Shown piece by piece: positions 23,946-34,507 of a stretch of 64,000 nt of DNA. The position numbers and the translations under genes are program-made. The DNA comes from Apostichopus japonicus (taxonomy: Eukaryota; Echinodermata; Holothuroidea; Aspidochirotida; Stichopodidae). Below the pieces are notes generated by a model. The model was not told the origin of the DNA. It saw only the letters and a list, made by a program, of their open reading frames with translations, and did not search any database. The DNA is taken from positions 11,681,501 to 11,745,500 of the forward strand of contig NC_092568.1 of NCBI RefSeq assembly GCF_037975245.1. The letters are read 5' to 3'. Numbering within the stretch: position 1 is the stretch's first letter; each line of letters begins with the position of its first letter.

Positions 23946-24640
23946 AGGGGCGTATCCAGGATTTTTTAACTCGGGGGCGCGAATTACTATCTAAGCGGAC
24001 CGCCACCATCGCGGTTGGCGCGCAGCGTTCAAGAAAATTTGTGGTTCCCCCCCCCCGCCCCACATATCACCGGAAATGGCCCATATCGGGCTTGGAAATT
24101 ACCAACTAGAAGTTCATTTTTGCCTGAGAACCAAGTATTTTCCCAATATTTTTTTTTTCATCCATAACCTTTTTGAAGATTGTCACCAGTCACACACACA
24201 TCATGTTCGACCTCATCGCATCTCCTGTGGATCATTTCTTTTGTAGGTGATTCTACGTCGCGGCCCACAATACCCGTCAGCCCCACTTTCAAGGTTTTAA
24301 GCCCATTATTCGTTCAGAGCGTGAAAATTCACACTTCTCGTGAAATAAATTCACTTTAAAACATACCCATAATGTTGCACAAAATTTCATCTATGGACAA
24401 CCAATACAGAAAAACCTCCTTCAACACCTAACAGACCGGTCAAAATTTCACGAGTAGAGGGAAGTATGTTTAGGAATATCAAACAAAAAGGAACATTTCG
24501 ACAATTCAGACACAGTTAATTTATTGGTGCATGGGCGCAGATCAGTCTTGGATAATGGTGGAGACGCGTGTCTGTTCTCTGATACTATCTAAGCGCAGCG
24601 CGACCATGGGTTTGCGCGTAGCTTGCAAAACTTGTGAAAG
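23946..24640 (+). mobile_element. Dispersed repeat, copy in plus orientation
   Basis: The element starts CAGGGGCGTATCCAGGATTT, the CAG-type end of the hAT-like repeats. Its body ('cgcggcccacaatacccgtc', 'aacctccttcaacacc') reappears inverted at 47.44-47.93 kb. The stretch at 24585-24640 repeats the start region in degraded form, so there may be two overlapping copies. It has no intact coding region. Confidence 0.7.
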
Positions 24641-25000
24641 GAAGCACTCCAAAAATCCAATGGGCTTGTCTAGTAGAGCGCTCCCATAAGTAAATAGAGA
24701 GAACAATACAAGAAAACAGTAACACTTACATCCACCCACACCAACCCAATACGAATTACCCGCCCACCCGACCCCACCATCCACAATACATGAATATACA
24801 CATATGCATCATGCACAATTGAATACAAATATATGAAAGTTTATGCATATACATACACACATACACACCCGTGTTATATAAACATGTATGCTTATTTACA
24901 CAAATACAAAACAACCATATATACATATATGTTAGGGGGAAAAATAACAAAGGGATGGCTACAGCGTACAAAATACAAAAGGAAAACTTAAAATCTTAGT
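24641..25000. other. Low-complexity CA/TA-rich stretch
   Basis: This is rich in 'acacac' and 'atatac' words (24780-24930). No gene is seen. Confidence 0.5.
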
Positions 25001-25002
25001 AG

Positions 25003-25650
25003 GGACTATAAGGGATCTAGAAAATTGTTGTAACGAAAGGAGTGTACATTATGCTTACAAGTTAAAGTCTCTGGAATAGAATTCCAGGTGCTGATAGCTC
25101 GATAATGCAAGTTTGCCGATTGCCAGGAAGACGAAGACGATGTTTTGACTTGTGTGATAATTGTGAACTAGGGAATTCCGAACGAATAAATTAGAAAAAC
25201 CTAAAGGTAAGAGATTGTTGAAGAAGCGATAGGTGAAGGTTGCAATATTAGCTTTGATTATTTCATTTAATTTTAACAAGTTAAGGGACTTAAAAAGTGC
25301 ACTGGTGTGTTCGCGTGGTGCAGAATAAGTAATATGTCTGATATTTCGTTTTTGGAGAACAAATAACTTTCTTAAAGCGGAGTTACTAGTGCCCGACCAA
25401 GCAAGACTGTAGTAGCAGAGATGGGGATAAACAAGAGTTAGATAAATAGTACGAAGAATATGTTTCGGCAATAAGTTTTTAAGTCCCGCTGTCCCCGCCA
25501 GGATCTGCGTCCATGTATTGGTGTACAAACATTAGAACCTCTTTTAACCGCTACTATTAAACTTCGTTGATGGAAATGAAAAAAAAAAAACACCAGATAT
25601 TCCCAAAACCGAACACTACACACATAAACAGTTTGGAGGCTGTTCATCCT
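25003..25650 (-). pseudogene. Non-LTR retrotransposon, 3' end of reverse transcriptase
   Basis: The minus-strand frame reads LLPKHILRTIYLTLVYPHL, YYSLAWSGTS, LFVLQKRNIRHITYS, REHTSALFKSLNLLKL. These are the C-terminal blocks of a LINE reverse transcriptase. A frameshift near 25100 is needed to recover the usual ending ISTWNSIPETL and FRYNNFLDPL (stop at about 25007). It belongs to a different family from the 1.6-kb fragment. It lies in the intron between exons 11 and 12 of the death-fold gene, on the same strand. Confidence 0.8.
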
Positions 25651-26469
25651 GGATCGCCATTCCCATGTTCACTAATATGATGTGATATCTGCTGTTTGCT
25701 TTACAAATTCGAATAATTGAAATGAGACTGAAATAAATAACTTGTATAAGTTTATTGCAATGCCCCACATTCTTTTCATTTCGAAAGACACGCAGTTGTA
25801 AGTTCATTACACACTGAAGGCTTCTATTCTCTATTTGCCTTCAGTTTAGGGAAGATCTCGGGATTTTAATCCCTATAAATATCGCTAGATATTGATAGAT
25901 ATCCATACAGTACAGTGTCTTTAATATTTCTTGGGATTTTTCGGGGCCTGATCTTGGGAAATTGCAAAATCAGGAGTGGTCACTGCACTCCATGTAGGTC
26001 AGTGCACGATCTCTAGAGCGTCACCGGATTTGTCAAGGTCTTGGTACTATACGGGCGAAGGTCTTTTATTAAGTTTCGGGGTGGGCGTAGGGTTGTGGGG
26101 CGCGCGTTTTCATGCAGATGGGAACAATCTGAAGAAGTAATGGGTGCATCCGCCCCCCCCCCACCCGGCAATGATACGCCTTTGGATCCACTACATGATA
26201 TTCACAGGAAATGTGCTCAATTATCAAATCTCATGCGGAATTTATTTTTAGATTAATTGTATGAGTAACGGTAATAGGGGTGGGGTAACAACTAGCATTC
26301 AGTTCGCGTTGTATAACATTTTATCTCTGGATGGCGGTGTTGCATTGAAGGACATATATCTAGTGCACTTTGCATATAGATCCTGGTCTAATACCGAAAT
26401 GCGTCATGTTCTTCGACAACTCGGTCGAGTTTAAAACCAGCCACAGTTGGTTTCATAGCACAATTTTAC

Positions 26470-26676
26470 AAATATTTAAGGCGTCTGTTCTGTTTCTTCT
26501 GTTCCCTTCTTTTCTCCATTTTCTCTTTCATCTTCTTTTCCCTTCCTTCCTCTTCTTCCTCCTCTTTTTCCCACCCTTTTTTTCCCTTTTTTCTTCTCTC
26601 TTTTTTTCTCTCCTCTTTTTTACCCGGACAGCGCGCCCCCAACGCCCCAGCCCCCTGGATACGCGCCTGACAACTG
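26470..26676 (-). mobile_element. Dispersed repeat with polypurine body and CAGGCGCGTATCC end
   Basis: Its right edge on the plus strand is 'ctggatacgcgcctg' (26656-26670), preceded by 'gcgcgcccccaacgcccc' and about 140 bp of almost pure pyrimidine. The same unit in inverse orientation starts at 46008. The open frame across the pyrimidine tract is not a gene. Confidence 0.75.
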
Positions 26677-26736
26677 AATTCAGTCACAGAAGAGGCGGTT
26701 TAAACAATTTGAGAAATGTGGATCATTAAGAATTAC

Positions 26737-26849
26737 CTAACATTTCGACTTCCTTTGTAGTCTTGATGAGCTTAGGTGTTGATGCAGATGCAACCATTTG
26801 CTCTTCTTCAAGAATCAGTGTGGTAGGAGCTCGTACAATCTTCCAGTTC
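26737..26849 (-). CDS. Death-fold adaptor, exon 11 (linker)
   Basis: The exon is 113 bp, entering in phase 2 (TATTTGTAG acceptor) and leaving in phase 1 (GTAATT donor). It reads NWKIVRAPTTLILEEEQ then MVASASTPKLIKTTKEVEML. No domain is recognised. The phase-2 entry fits exon 10, which ends with two bases of a Gly codon. Confidence 0.6.
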
Positions 26850-27482
26850 CTACAAATAATGATACAAAGTTGTAGGCCACATTTGGTAGTTCACCACTCA
26901 CCACTTGCTAACATACTTCCGAACGACTGACTTAATTGCATTTCCTTAAGATGAACATATAGATTACTGTGTAAACCACCTGTTTACATTTTAAACTGCA
27001 GTGTGATGTCCATGAAATATAACGTTACAACAATTACAAGTTTGTCAAATATTTCCAACAACAAACAAGTAAATACATTAAGCTTTCTCATATTGCATTA
27101 ATTATGAAAAATAAATAAATACAGCAATAAAAATAATAATACGAATAAGAGGTTTACAACATACCCATTGCCATTTGTCAGAACGTTCAAGGCCCAGAAA
27201 GAAAGACAATTCAATCCAATGAATACAATACAAATTTACGACAGAAGTAATAATATATGTCATTAATATCCATACTAATAAAGTAAATTTTGACTTTTTT
27301 ATTAAAAGTATCAAAACCTGATACAGGCCGAATGAGAGGTGAATTTGCCAATTACGTTTCGTTATACACTAACAAAGATGTTATCACCATTCGATTTTGT
27401 TTGCCCTATTATATTAGAGAAAAGTCGGATACAGAAGGAGATACAAATCTATGCTAAATTTGAATGTGTTGTTAATACTTAC

Positions 27483-27609
27483 CCACAACTATCTAAGAAA
27501 ATATCAAAATCCACCTCTTCTGTTGAACATTGTTGAATAACTTCATCTTTTTTACCAAACATTTGACACCTTTCAGCAATATCCTCCATATCGCCACTTG
27601 AACAATATC
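27483..27609 (-). CDS. Death-fold adaptor, exon 10 (acidic linker)
   Basis: The exon is 127 bp, entering in phase 1 after TTGTTTGAAG and ending in phase 2 at GTAAGT. It reads GYCSSGDMEDIAERCQMF then KKDEVIQQCSTEEVDFDIF. Cys- and acid-rich, with no recognised domain. It links the second CARD to the C-terminal linkers. Confidence 0.6.
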
Positions 27610-27769
27610 CTTCAAACAACAAGGGAAACACATTAGTTTTATATTAATTTATAATTTATATTAATTATTAATAATCTTATATGGTGATATTGACAGCAAC
27701 TTATTATTATAAATACCAAACCAGTGCAGCCAACTGTATATTCACAGCTTTTTTTACAACTAATATCAC

Positions 27770-28069
27770 CTGATTGACTCTCTTTTACTTCCGATTTCAA
27801 CGCATTTGCAAGTTCTTCGTAGTAACCACACCTGTCCAGTGCACAAAGGAACGAATTAAATGCGGTCTCCTCTTTGGTTTCCAGAAATGAGATGAATAAA
27901 CGAACACGTTGCTTTCGTTTTGCAGTGGCTTTCAGTGCATCTACTTCAGTACTAGTTAATGTACCATTGTTGGTGAGAACCTTCATGAGACTGAATGGAT
28001 CAAGCTGTTCTTCCATGCGTGTTTGTACTCTCATCAGAGCTCGTTTCCACTGATCTTTTGTGGTGAAAT
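27770..28069 (-). CDS. Death-fold adaptor, exon 9: second CARD
   Basis: The exon has 100 codons, symmetric phase 1 (acceptor CATTTCACAG, donor GTGATA). The sequence has the CARD helix pattern: KDQWKRALMRVQTRMEEQL, then FSLMKVLTNNGTLTSTEVD (helices 2-3), RKQRVRLFISFLETKEE (helix 4) and FNSFLCALDRCGYYEELANAL (helices 5-6). CARDs bind other CARDs and recruit caspases or signalling adaptors. Spacing and length match a single domain of about 90 residues. No catalytic residues are expected. Here it sits C-terminal to three DED/TRADD-N pairs. Confidence 0.75.
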
Positions 28070-28253
28070 CTGTGAAATGTGGGTGTTAAGAGAGAAAGGA
28101 GAAGAAATTAGTAAAAATGTTATTGTTATCAAATAAGATTAATCTGCTATGTTAGCAGAAGGTTATCGTGATACACCAAATACAGATCGTTATTGAACTA
28201 ATTAATTTCATCATGGTTTAAAATAGTTGATTCCATATGATAATAATAATATA

Positions 28254-28254
<1 letters not shown>

Positions 28255-28318
<64 letters not shown>
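28255..28318. repeat. (AT)n microsatellite in intron 8
   Basis: About 30 uninterrupted AT dinucleotides lie in the intron between the third TRADD-N-like exon and the second CARD exon. Confidence 0.95.
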
Positions 28319-28320
<2 letters not shown>

Positions 28321-28523
28321 CTTGTGATCAACTTCCATGCCGCGTAACAGTTAAGAACTACTACTTTCAGAAGTTATAATCGTCTTGCTGGTCCTTCAGA
28401 CAGAAGATAAAAAACCTCCAAGAGTCGCGTATGACGCCATGTGGCAACTTTGTAATACAGTAGCATTTTTGTGTGATACATTAACACCGTAGCCATATTT
28501 ACTGTAGCCAAATTCATACTCAC

Positions 28524-28880
28524 TGTGCTGTTTTAATACATTGGTAGCATCCCTCACCTCCTTGGTGTTGTAGGAAAGATTTATTGACAACTTAACATCT
28601 CCGAGGATCGTTATTGCTTCATTTTTTGTCCACTCGTTATACATTATCATGAGTTTTTCCATGAGTCTTCCACTGTGAATATCTCCCATTAGTTGATCCA
28701 GAGAATCTTTTGATGGTACTTTCAATCGAAATATAAAGCTGCCTTTTTCGCAATCCACAAGATGTACTTTAAATTCTCTTCGAAACTCGGTATCTAACAG
28801 CTTTTTACTTGATAAAAGGAACTCCTCAAATTCTGCAACGGCACCACTTGGTACGTTTGACTTCATCGTCAATGTTACCT
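28524..28880 (-). CDS. Death-fold adaptor, exon 8: third TRADD-N-like domain
   Basis: The exon has 119 codons, phase 1-1 (acceptor TTTTCTGTGACAG, donor GTGAGT). It reads EVTLTMKSNVPSG, FEEFLLSSKKLLDTEFRREF, GSFIFRLKVPSKDSLDQLM, then HSGRLMEKLMIMY and DVKLSINLSYN. The alternation of beta strands with helices, and the F.L......LDQL....SGRL...L pattern, resembles the N-terminal domain of vertebrate TRADD, which binds TRAF2. The equivalent TRADD-like N-terminal domain is widespread in invertebrate signalling proteins. Assignment is by pattern and should be confirmed by profile search. It is homologous to exon 6 and, more distantly, exon 3. Confidence 0.65.
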
Positions 28881-29232
28881 CTGTCACAGAAAAGAAAAAA
28901 AGTTCGTAGTTGTACAACCTTGTGATACCAATATTAACTTTACAGACTGTTATCTAAAGAAAATAAAAACTACAGGAATAATAAATACACGTAGTGTCAC
29001 ATTTTATTCACTGACTTGATAAAAGCTTTTCTTATTAATCTTTCAAATTTGTTTTGCAATTGCACGGAACACGTTTATTCTCAACTGAAGCGATTTAAGC
29101 TAGACGTAGATAAGTATGGTCAAGGATATCAAGCAGCTTGCTCTTTTTTTCTTAAATCTTGAACAATTTCACTTTGATGGATTATCGTTATTATTCAATT
29201 TTCTGCAGAATTTTAATATGGCAAATATTTAC

Positions 29233-29535
29233 CTGGACAAAGAGACATATCATTGAAATCTTCGATGATGCTTTGCAGCCGTGTTAACTGAATAGATCTA
29301 ACAGCCTCCAGGAGGTGAAATGTATCCCCATTTGTCCAAATCTTCTTACGTCGGCACACATGTAGAAACTCCCGTTTAGGATTGATACTTTCTTGAATTC
29401 TTTCCAAGGATTTAGGATCCATATTGAAGTATTCACACAGTAGGTCAATATCTGAGACATCCATGGCTTCGATTAGTCTATCCATCATGTCGAGATAGTC
29501 GAATGTATGATGTCTCGATTTCTCTTCGTTGGCAC
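29233..29535 (-). CDS. Death-fold adaptor, exon 7: third DED-like domain
   Basis: The exon has 101 codons, phase 1-1 (acceptor TTTTACTTCAG, donor GTAAAT). It reads FDYLDMMDRLIEAMDVSDID, LLCEYFNMDPKSLERIQES, INPKREFLHVCRRKKIW, HLLEAVRSIQLTRLQSIIED and NDMSLCP. Six predicted helices and the order of hydrophobic positions fit a death effector domain of the caspase-8/FADD type; death domain is the alternative. Near-identical blocks occur in exon 5, showing recent exon duplication. DEDs assemble by homotypic contact in caspase-activating complexes. Confidence 0.65.
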
Positions 29536-29852
29536 CTGAAGTAAAATATACGCAAACATAGTAATTGTTTGGTAGAAATATTGCTATTTTAATTTTACGC
29601 ACCTCTCATTCTGACATTAGTTAGTTGCACATGACTGTGTATCTGTAGGGCTTTGTATGCAGATCCACTAATTAAAGTAGTAACCCTTATACTTGTTACA
29701 ACCAACAAGACTTGAACATGATGTTTTTGCACCTCAAAGTTGTTTATAAGAAAGGTTGTATATAATTTGCCACTGAAATTTTTTCCAATAAATATGACAA
29801 AATGTTATATAGTTTTTTATTTACCCCAAGTTGTTAATCAACAAATACTTAC

Positions 29853-30170
29853 CATGTCGTAAGAGTTCCTCAAACTGTTTTTCGTCGTATGTAAGCTTAA
29901 TGGAGTTTCGTTCTTCTTGTGAAATCATCAAGGCATTATCGCCCGTTTCGTCTTTATAAATTGTCAATATTTCTTCCAAAAATCTTCCACTGTCAATATC
30001 TGTCTTGAGTTTATCCAGCGATTCTGCTGTAGACACTTTGAATAGCAAATTTATACCCAACTCTTCCTCTACTTCAGATTTTGAAACCCATATTTTCCCC
30101 AACATGAATTGTTTGAATTTGGTAAAGGTTGCGTGATATGGTTTCGTTGGAGTTATTTTCACTGTTACTT
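29853..30170 (-). CDS. Death-fold adaptor, exon 6: second TRADD-N-like domain
   Basis: The exon has 106 codons, phase 1-1 (acceptor CAATTTTAACAG, donor GTAAGT). It reads EVTVKITPTKPYH, FKQFMLGKIWVSKSEVEEEL, NLLFKVSTAESLDKLKTDI, DSGRFLEEILTIYKDE. The EVT start, the F..F block and the DSGR/HSGR motif are shared with exon 8. The fold is probably the TRADD N-terminal alpha/beta sandwich. It follows DED exon 5 and precedes DED exon 7. Confidence 0.65.
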
Positions 30171-30737
30171 CTGTTAAAATTGAAAAAAATAATAATATAA
30201 AAATTAAAATAAATAAATACATTCAGTTCGTTATTTTTGTGTGAAGCAAAACTTGAATACTAAATAAACCAACGAATTTTAATACAATGGGATAGAAGGC
30301 TTTTAGTAGGAGCTATATTAAGGTAAAATGTAGCTTGAAGCCAGGGAGAACACTTTAAAGAAACATGCCTTTTAAGAGCACAATTACTTGAATCCTTTTT
30401 GAACGTATTTGGTTGTGGTTCTGTACTCATACAAGTATCAGCAATGCGTGAATACTTCGTTCATTTACACATTTATGACGATTTTAATTTTTTTAGCAAA
30501 CGCCGATCTTGGACGCAATCCATCATCATCAATTGCAGAAATGTATTATGTGGACGTCATTGGTGTTAATTATTTCTTGATAATTGAAGTAGATGGTACA
30601 AGAACATGCCAAACAGTGCATTGAAAGGCATGTTGCATTTCATGCCACTAGTTGTAAAAAAGAATGTCGACAATTCTAGTATGCATGATTTGCCACTGCC
30701 AGTAACAACAAAGAAACTTATGAAGCATTACACTCAC

Positions 30738-31034
30738 CTGGACACAGAGACATATCATTGTGTTTTTCAGCTATGATTTTCTCCAGGTTTGTAAGTTTAT
30801 TGGACCTTACAGCATCCACCAGTCTTGACGTGTCCTTCCTTGTCCAAAATTTATTTTGTCGACACACGTGTATGAACTCCCGTTTGGGATTGTTACTTCC
30901 ACGAATTTTTTCCACAGAGTTGGTATCAATTTTGAAGTACTCACACAATAGATCAATATCTGATCTACTAATGGCCTGGATCAGCCTATCCATCATGTCA
31001 AGATAATCAAACATAGATTGCTCTTCATTGTAGC
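30738..31034 (-). CDS. Death-fold adaptor, exon 5: second DED-like domain
   Basis: The exon has 99 codons, phase 1-1 (acceptor TTCATGTTCAG, donor GTGAGT). It reads MFDYLDMMDRLIQAISRSD, IDLLCEYFKIDTNSVEKI, NPKREFIHVCRQNKFW, LVDAVRSNKLTNLEKII and NDMSLCP. It aligns without large gaps to exon 7 over about 90 residues. The shared FDYLDMMDRLI, SDIDLLCEYF, NPKREF and NDMSLCPG blocks make duplication certain. DED-like six-helix pattern. Confidence 0.65.
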
Positions 31035-31346
31035 CTGAACATGAACGTAATATGGAAATAAATGTTAAAACAATAGTATTCATATACAAATGTCACACTA
31101 AATGGTAAAGTAGATCTCTGAAATACGGTTAATTCATGCAGTATTGCATTACTTGTGTCTGCAAAGGTAAGCATTTGTTTGGGAAATATTCTTTTAACCT
31201 TTTAAGGGTTTGTCCGAAATGCTTCTCGCTTAAAAAAAATTTATCAAGGTTTAAGCCAGCTTGATCGAACATTTTCCTAAGGCCGTCAATAGCTACCAAA
31301 CCTTCCCCGTGTCTAGACATCAATGGCATTTACAATACAGACTAAC

Positions 31347-31415
31347 CTGCTTCAAAACTGGCAAGACGTGAGCACGATGATAATGGCGATGTCTCACCTG
31401 ATGGCGATGTCTCAC
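31347..31415 (-). CDS. Death-fold adaptor, exon 4: Ser-rich mini-exon
   Basis: The exon has 23 codons, phase 1-1, between a T/C-rich acceptor (GTCCCTTGTCAG) and donor GTTAGT. It reads GETSPSGETSPLSSCSRL then ASFEAG. The first 18 bases (GTGAGACATCGCCATCAG) are repeated at once, so the exon starts with GETSPS, GETSP. Each repeat starts GTGAG and ends CAG, so it could serve as donor or acceptor and allow 18-bp size variants. Its size, phase and Ser/Thr content match the mini-exons at 60.9-64 kb. Confidence 0.6.
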
Positions 31416-31557
31416 CTGACAAGGGACAAGAAACATCACATTAGTTAAGCTCATTCAACAGTACCCTTCCGTACCATTTATCTCAGTAGACACCCATACG
31501 ATAAATACAAATGCAAAAAAAAAACTGCATAGAAGATGTGTTACAAATTGTTCTTAC

Positions 31558-31936
31558 CTACTGAAGTTGACAGCTGTTTTCTGACTTGTTCAAGTTCTGG
31601 CTTGCTAAAGTCGAGTCGAATGCTAGGTGTGGATTTGGAACCGTTGATCAGCTTGTATACCAGTTTTGCCACATTTGCTCCAAACACATCAGCTTTATTG
31701 TCTTCTAGTAACTTGTCAAGCGTTCGCTTGGAAGTAATTCTTAGACAGAAGGACTTTGCTTCATCGCAGAGTTTTACGAAGTGTATATCATACTCCCCAC
31801 GAAAGAAAACGTATAGCTCTATACTTGTTTCCTTTGGAAATAGCGTACTCTCCCACAATGTGCCGCTCTCCAGCAACGAATCATTTTTATGTGACCTTGA
31901 TGGAGGAAGCCTCACCAAGAAATTTCCTTTTAATTC
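31558..31936 (-). CDS. Death-fold adaptor, exon 3: first TRADD-N-like domain
   Basis: Acceptor TTTCATAACCAG, donor GTAAGA. Reads ELKGNFLVRLPPSRSHK, ETSIELYVFFRGEYDIHFV, KSFCLRITSKRTLDKLLED, then FGANVAKLVYKLI and SIRLDFSKPELEQVRKQL. The core from IHFV onward follows the same strand-helix order as exons 6 and 8, but it is the most diverged of the three and has a longer N-terminal part. As delimited (31558-31936) it is 379 bp; with the two-base phase-1 entry and one-base exit this leaves 376 bp, one more than a multiple of three, so the acceptor may lie one base away. Confidence 0.55.
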
Positions 31937-32413
31937 TGGTTATGAAAACGACATATAGTTTATTGATTGATGTGAGCAATGTATCGTTATTTGAAATTAA
32001 TCTTATCAGTCATTCACGTCTGATCAATTAAAATCCTGACAAAGGACAACGATGTTAAATACACATGCTGTATAAGTTTTCTACGTAGATAACCAGTTTT
32101 ATACGTAAAACTAGATTTTCAATATACAATATACATACTTTACTAAAGGTCCAAGAATATTATATATTTGAGATTAAGTTTGATCTGATACAAGGAATGC
32201 TTTATTAATTCAGGTTTGAAAAGTATTTTGCAACAGGTACGAGAGAAAATATTTGTTATCATTATATATGCTTTCCGGTGAACGAAAATATACCAAGCTC
32301 TATGATATGTGATACAAAATGGAATATATGACACCTCCCAAATTGTATGCTCTGTGGTTACAGGTATTCCAGTTCAGTTTCAAGACTAACTTTTGGCTGG
32401 TGACATGTCTTAC

Positions 32414-32680
32414 CTGGGAAGGACAGTATCATGTCATGCTTGGCGTTGATATCTTGAAGATATTTTAAATTATATTTCCTGCATGCCTCCTGTAAGCGAA
32501 GCATTGGTATTTTATGATCCAAAAGACCTTTAACCAATGTTTTTCCAAGATCATTGCTGCTGGTATTTGGTACTTGAAAGTATTCAAGTAACGTCCTTGC
32601 GTCGGACTCTTGTATTGCTGTAGCAATATGTAGTAAGTGGGAGAGACAAAGAAACGATTCTTCCGAGACACTGTATAATT
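32414..32680 (-). CDS. Death-fold adaptor, exon 2: first DED-like domain
   Basis: The exon has 89 codons, phase 1-1 (acceptor CATATCTTACAG, donor GTAAGA). It reads ELYSVSEESFLCLSHLLH, IATAIQESDARTLLEYFQV, LGKTLVKGLLDHKIPML, RLQEACRKYNLKYLQDI. The hydrophobic pattern matches the DED-like exons 5 and 7 (compare SDIDLLCEYF with SDARTLLEYF), but the sequence is much diverged, so this is the older copy. It joins CARD exon 1 upstream and TRADD-N exon 3 downstream. Confidence 0.6.
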
Positions 32681-32906
32681 CTGTAAGATATGGGAATGAA
32701 TAACAGAGAAGGTGTACAATGAATATCTAGTTTATCGTAATTGTTAAGTTAGCAGACGCGTGTCGTAGTAGCCATGTAATAGATATAATTGCATGTTTAT
32801 AACTTGCTCATTACTCTTGGCATACATTAGGCTACTTAGCATTTCTCGTATAAAATTAATTTTGATAAAAGTAGTTATCCAAAGCGCAAATTTTCAAAGT
32901 AACAAC

Positions 32907-33257
32907 CTTGTATATCTTCAACTTCTTTCATTGCACATTCCGTTTCTTTTTTTAGCTTTTCTCCAAGTGTTCCATAACAGGCTTCCAGTACTTCAGCAAA
33001 TTTCAAAAGCCACCTATCATCATAATGTTTAGATTGTAGAGTAGACATAGTAGTCATTACTCTCTCTTTCCGAGACTGTCTTGCTTTTATCTGATTCTGG
33101 CCTTCCGTATCGACGATATTATTCTGAACCAGTTGATCTAACACAAGCATTGGCTCAAATTCTTCCAGTAACTCTTCCTTCATTCCGTCTAAAACTTTTG
33201 CTTGAAGGTACTCCATCCTATGGACAGGAAGAATTCGACAAAACACTTTTAAACATT
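32907..33257 (-). CDS. Death-fold adaptor, exon 1 seen: N-terminal CARD
   Basis: The exon has 117 codons, phase 1-1 (acceptor AATATTTTATAG, donor GTTGTT, which is weak). It reads CLKVFCRILPVHRMEYLQAK, LLEEFEPMLVLDQLVQNNIV, RKERVMTTMSTLQSKHY and WLLKFAEVLEACYGTLGEKL. These are the helices of a CARD: the DQLVQNNIV turn and the W..F..VL..C block are typical. Entry in phase 1 with an acceptor means that an upstream exon carrying the start codon is missing from this annotation. No candidate was found in 33.3-42 kb. Confidence 0.7.
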
Positions 33258-33259
33258 CT

Positions 33260-34500
33260 ATAAAATATTAGTTATGACTGATTTTGCCAGATTAAAATTG
33301 AAAAAGTGTATTAATAGTTCAAGCAGAAATCAGGATCTGATGCTAAATTTCGTTTGGACCGTTTCATTGTAGCATCACTTGAGTAACAACAATAGAAAGC
33401 GTGTATTTTGAGAGAATTCGAACCATATATCAAGGTATATATCTGTTATGTCAAACACTATAGTGTCGTGAACCCTCATGTATATTTAATATATGCAGAT
33501 GTATGTAAATAATCTGTTAACTTATCCCTTAAATGATTTGCAGGAATTAAACATATAGAGTGTGATTGGCTTCTGCTGTCTTGTGACAGAAACGTTAAGT
33601 TATGATTGGAGGAAAGTATTATGTCTTTTGCCTCGTGTATGACAGTTTTTTAAGCCACTTCAGTCTCACTGTATACCTCTACCGTGTAAAGTCTCTGTGT
33701 TTGAAGGCACGTTAAATATACTAGTAAAACCACTAATTATATAGGTTTCAACATATTTAATCTAATCAATCCTGCATATAAATATAATGAAATCATTATA
33801 TATCTCTGTTGGACTGGTAATTTGCGTTATTCGTGTCGTCCATGCTACGCGACCATCGAAATGTGCCTTAACGTACCGGGAGGTACGCGACAATGTAAAA
33901 AACGTGCACAGAACACGATGACGTGTGTCTCTAGTGGCATATATTCCATACATGACAAGTCAATTTTCGTTAAAGGTCAAGTGACACGTAGACTTGACTT
34001 TAACGAAAATATTAAACTTAACAATTCTAACATTAAGAAAAATCCAATACCGCGATTTTTGTCCGTCTCCAAAGGGGTATAAATCGGTATAAAGTACTAT
34101 TACGTGATAGATTCAGTGACGTCACGGGGGGAGCGCAGAAGAGTGTAAACTGTATATGTTCTGCGCAGTGCATTGGGTATGTAGAAATCTCAAACTTCTC
34201 GAAAATATTACCTTTTTCAGCAGTCTGTTACAAGAAAGTTAAGATTTGGATTAAGATGAAAAATCACAAATTGATACATAAGACATCAAACAAAACATCT
34301 AATGACATCTTTTTTTCATAAATTCCTTGCATTTTCTTCCTATCAAGCAACATAAACTCCGAAAAAATCGGCTAGATTGACTCGTTCAGGGAAAGTCAAA
34401 AACAAATGACGTCATTTGTTTACCAAGTCGAGAGTGCATGATATCGTGCTTATTGCTACCAGACTCACAACCAGACTTACAATTTCGCTTACTATAAGGT
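33260..34500. other. Non-coding; upstream of, or intron in, the death-fold gene
   Basis: No exon is recognised. The gene's start codon exon should lie somewhere to the right of 33257. Confidence 0.35.
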
Positions 34501-34507
34501 GCTTTTT

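Noticed and set aside
24756-24971. Cys/Tyr-rich minus-strand frame resembling a membrane protein
   Set aside because: It is a translation of a CA/TA-rich low-complexity tract.
26466-26729. Lys/Glu-rich or Phe/Leu-rich frames
   Set aside because: Translations of a purine/pyrimidine tract inside a repeat.
31129-31329. Minus-strand frame with protein-like text (GLRKMFDQAGLNLDKFFLS)
   Set aside because: It lies between exons 4 and 5 of the death-fold gene, but its possible acceptor and donor are not in phase 1 and exon 4 joins exon 5 without it. It may be intron or a fossil exon.
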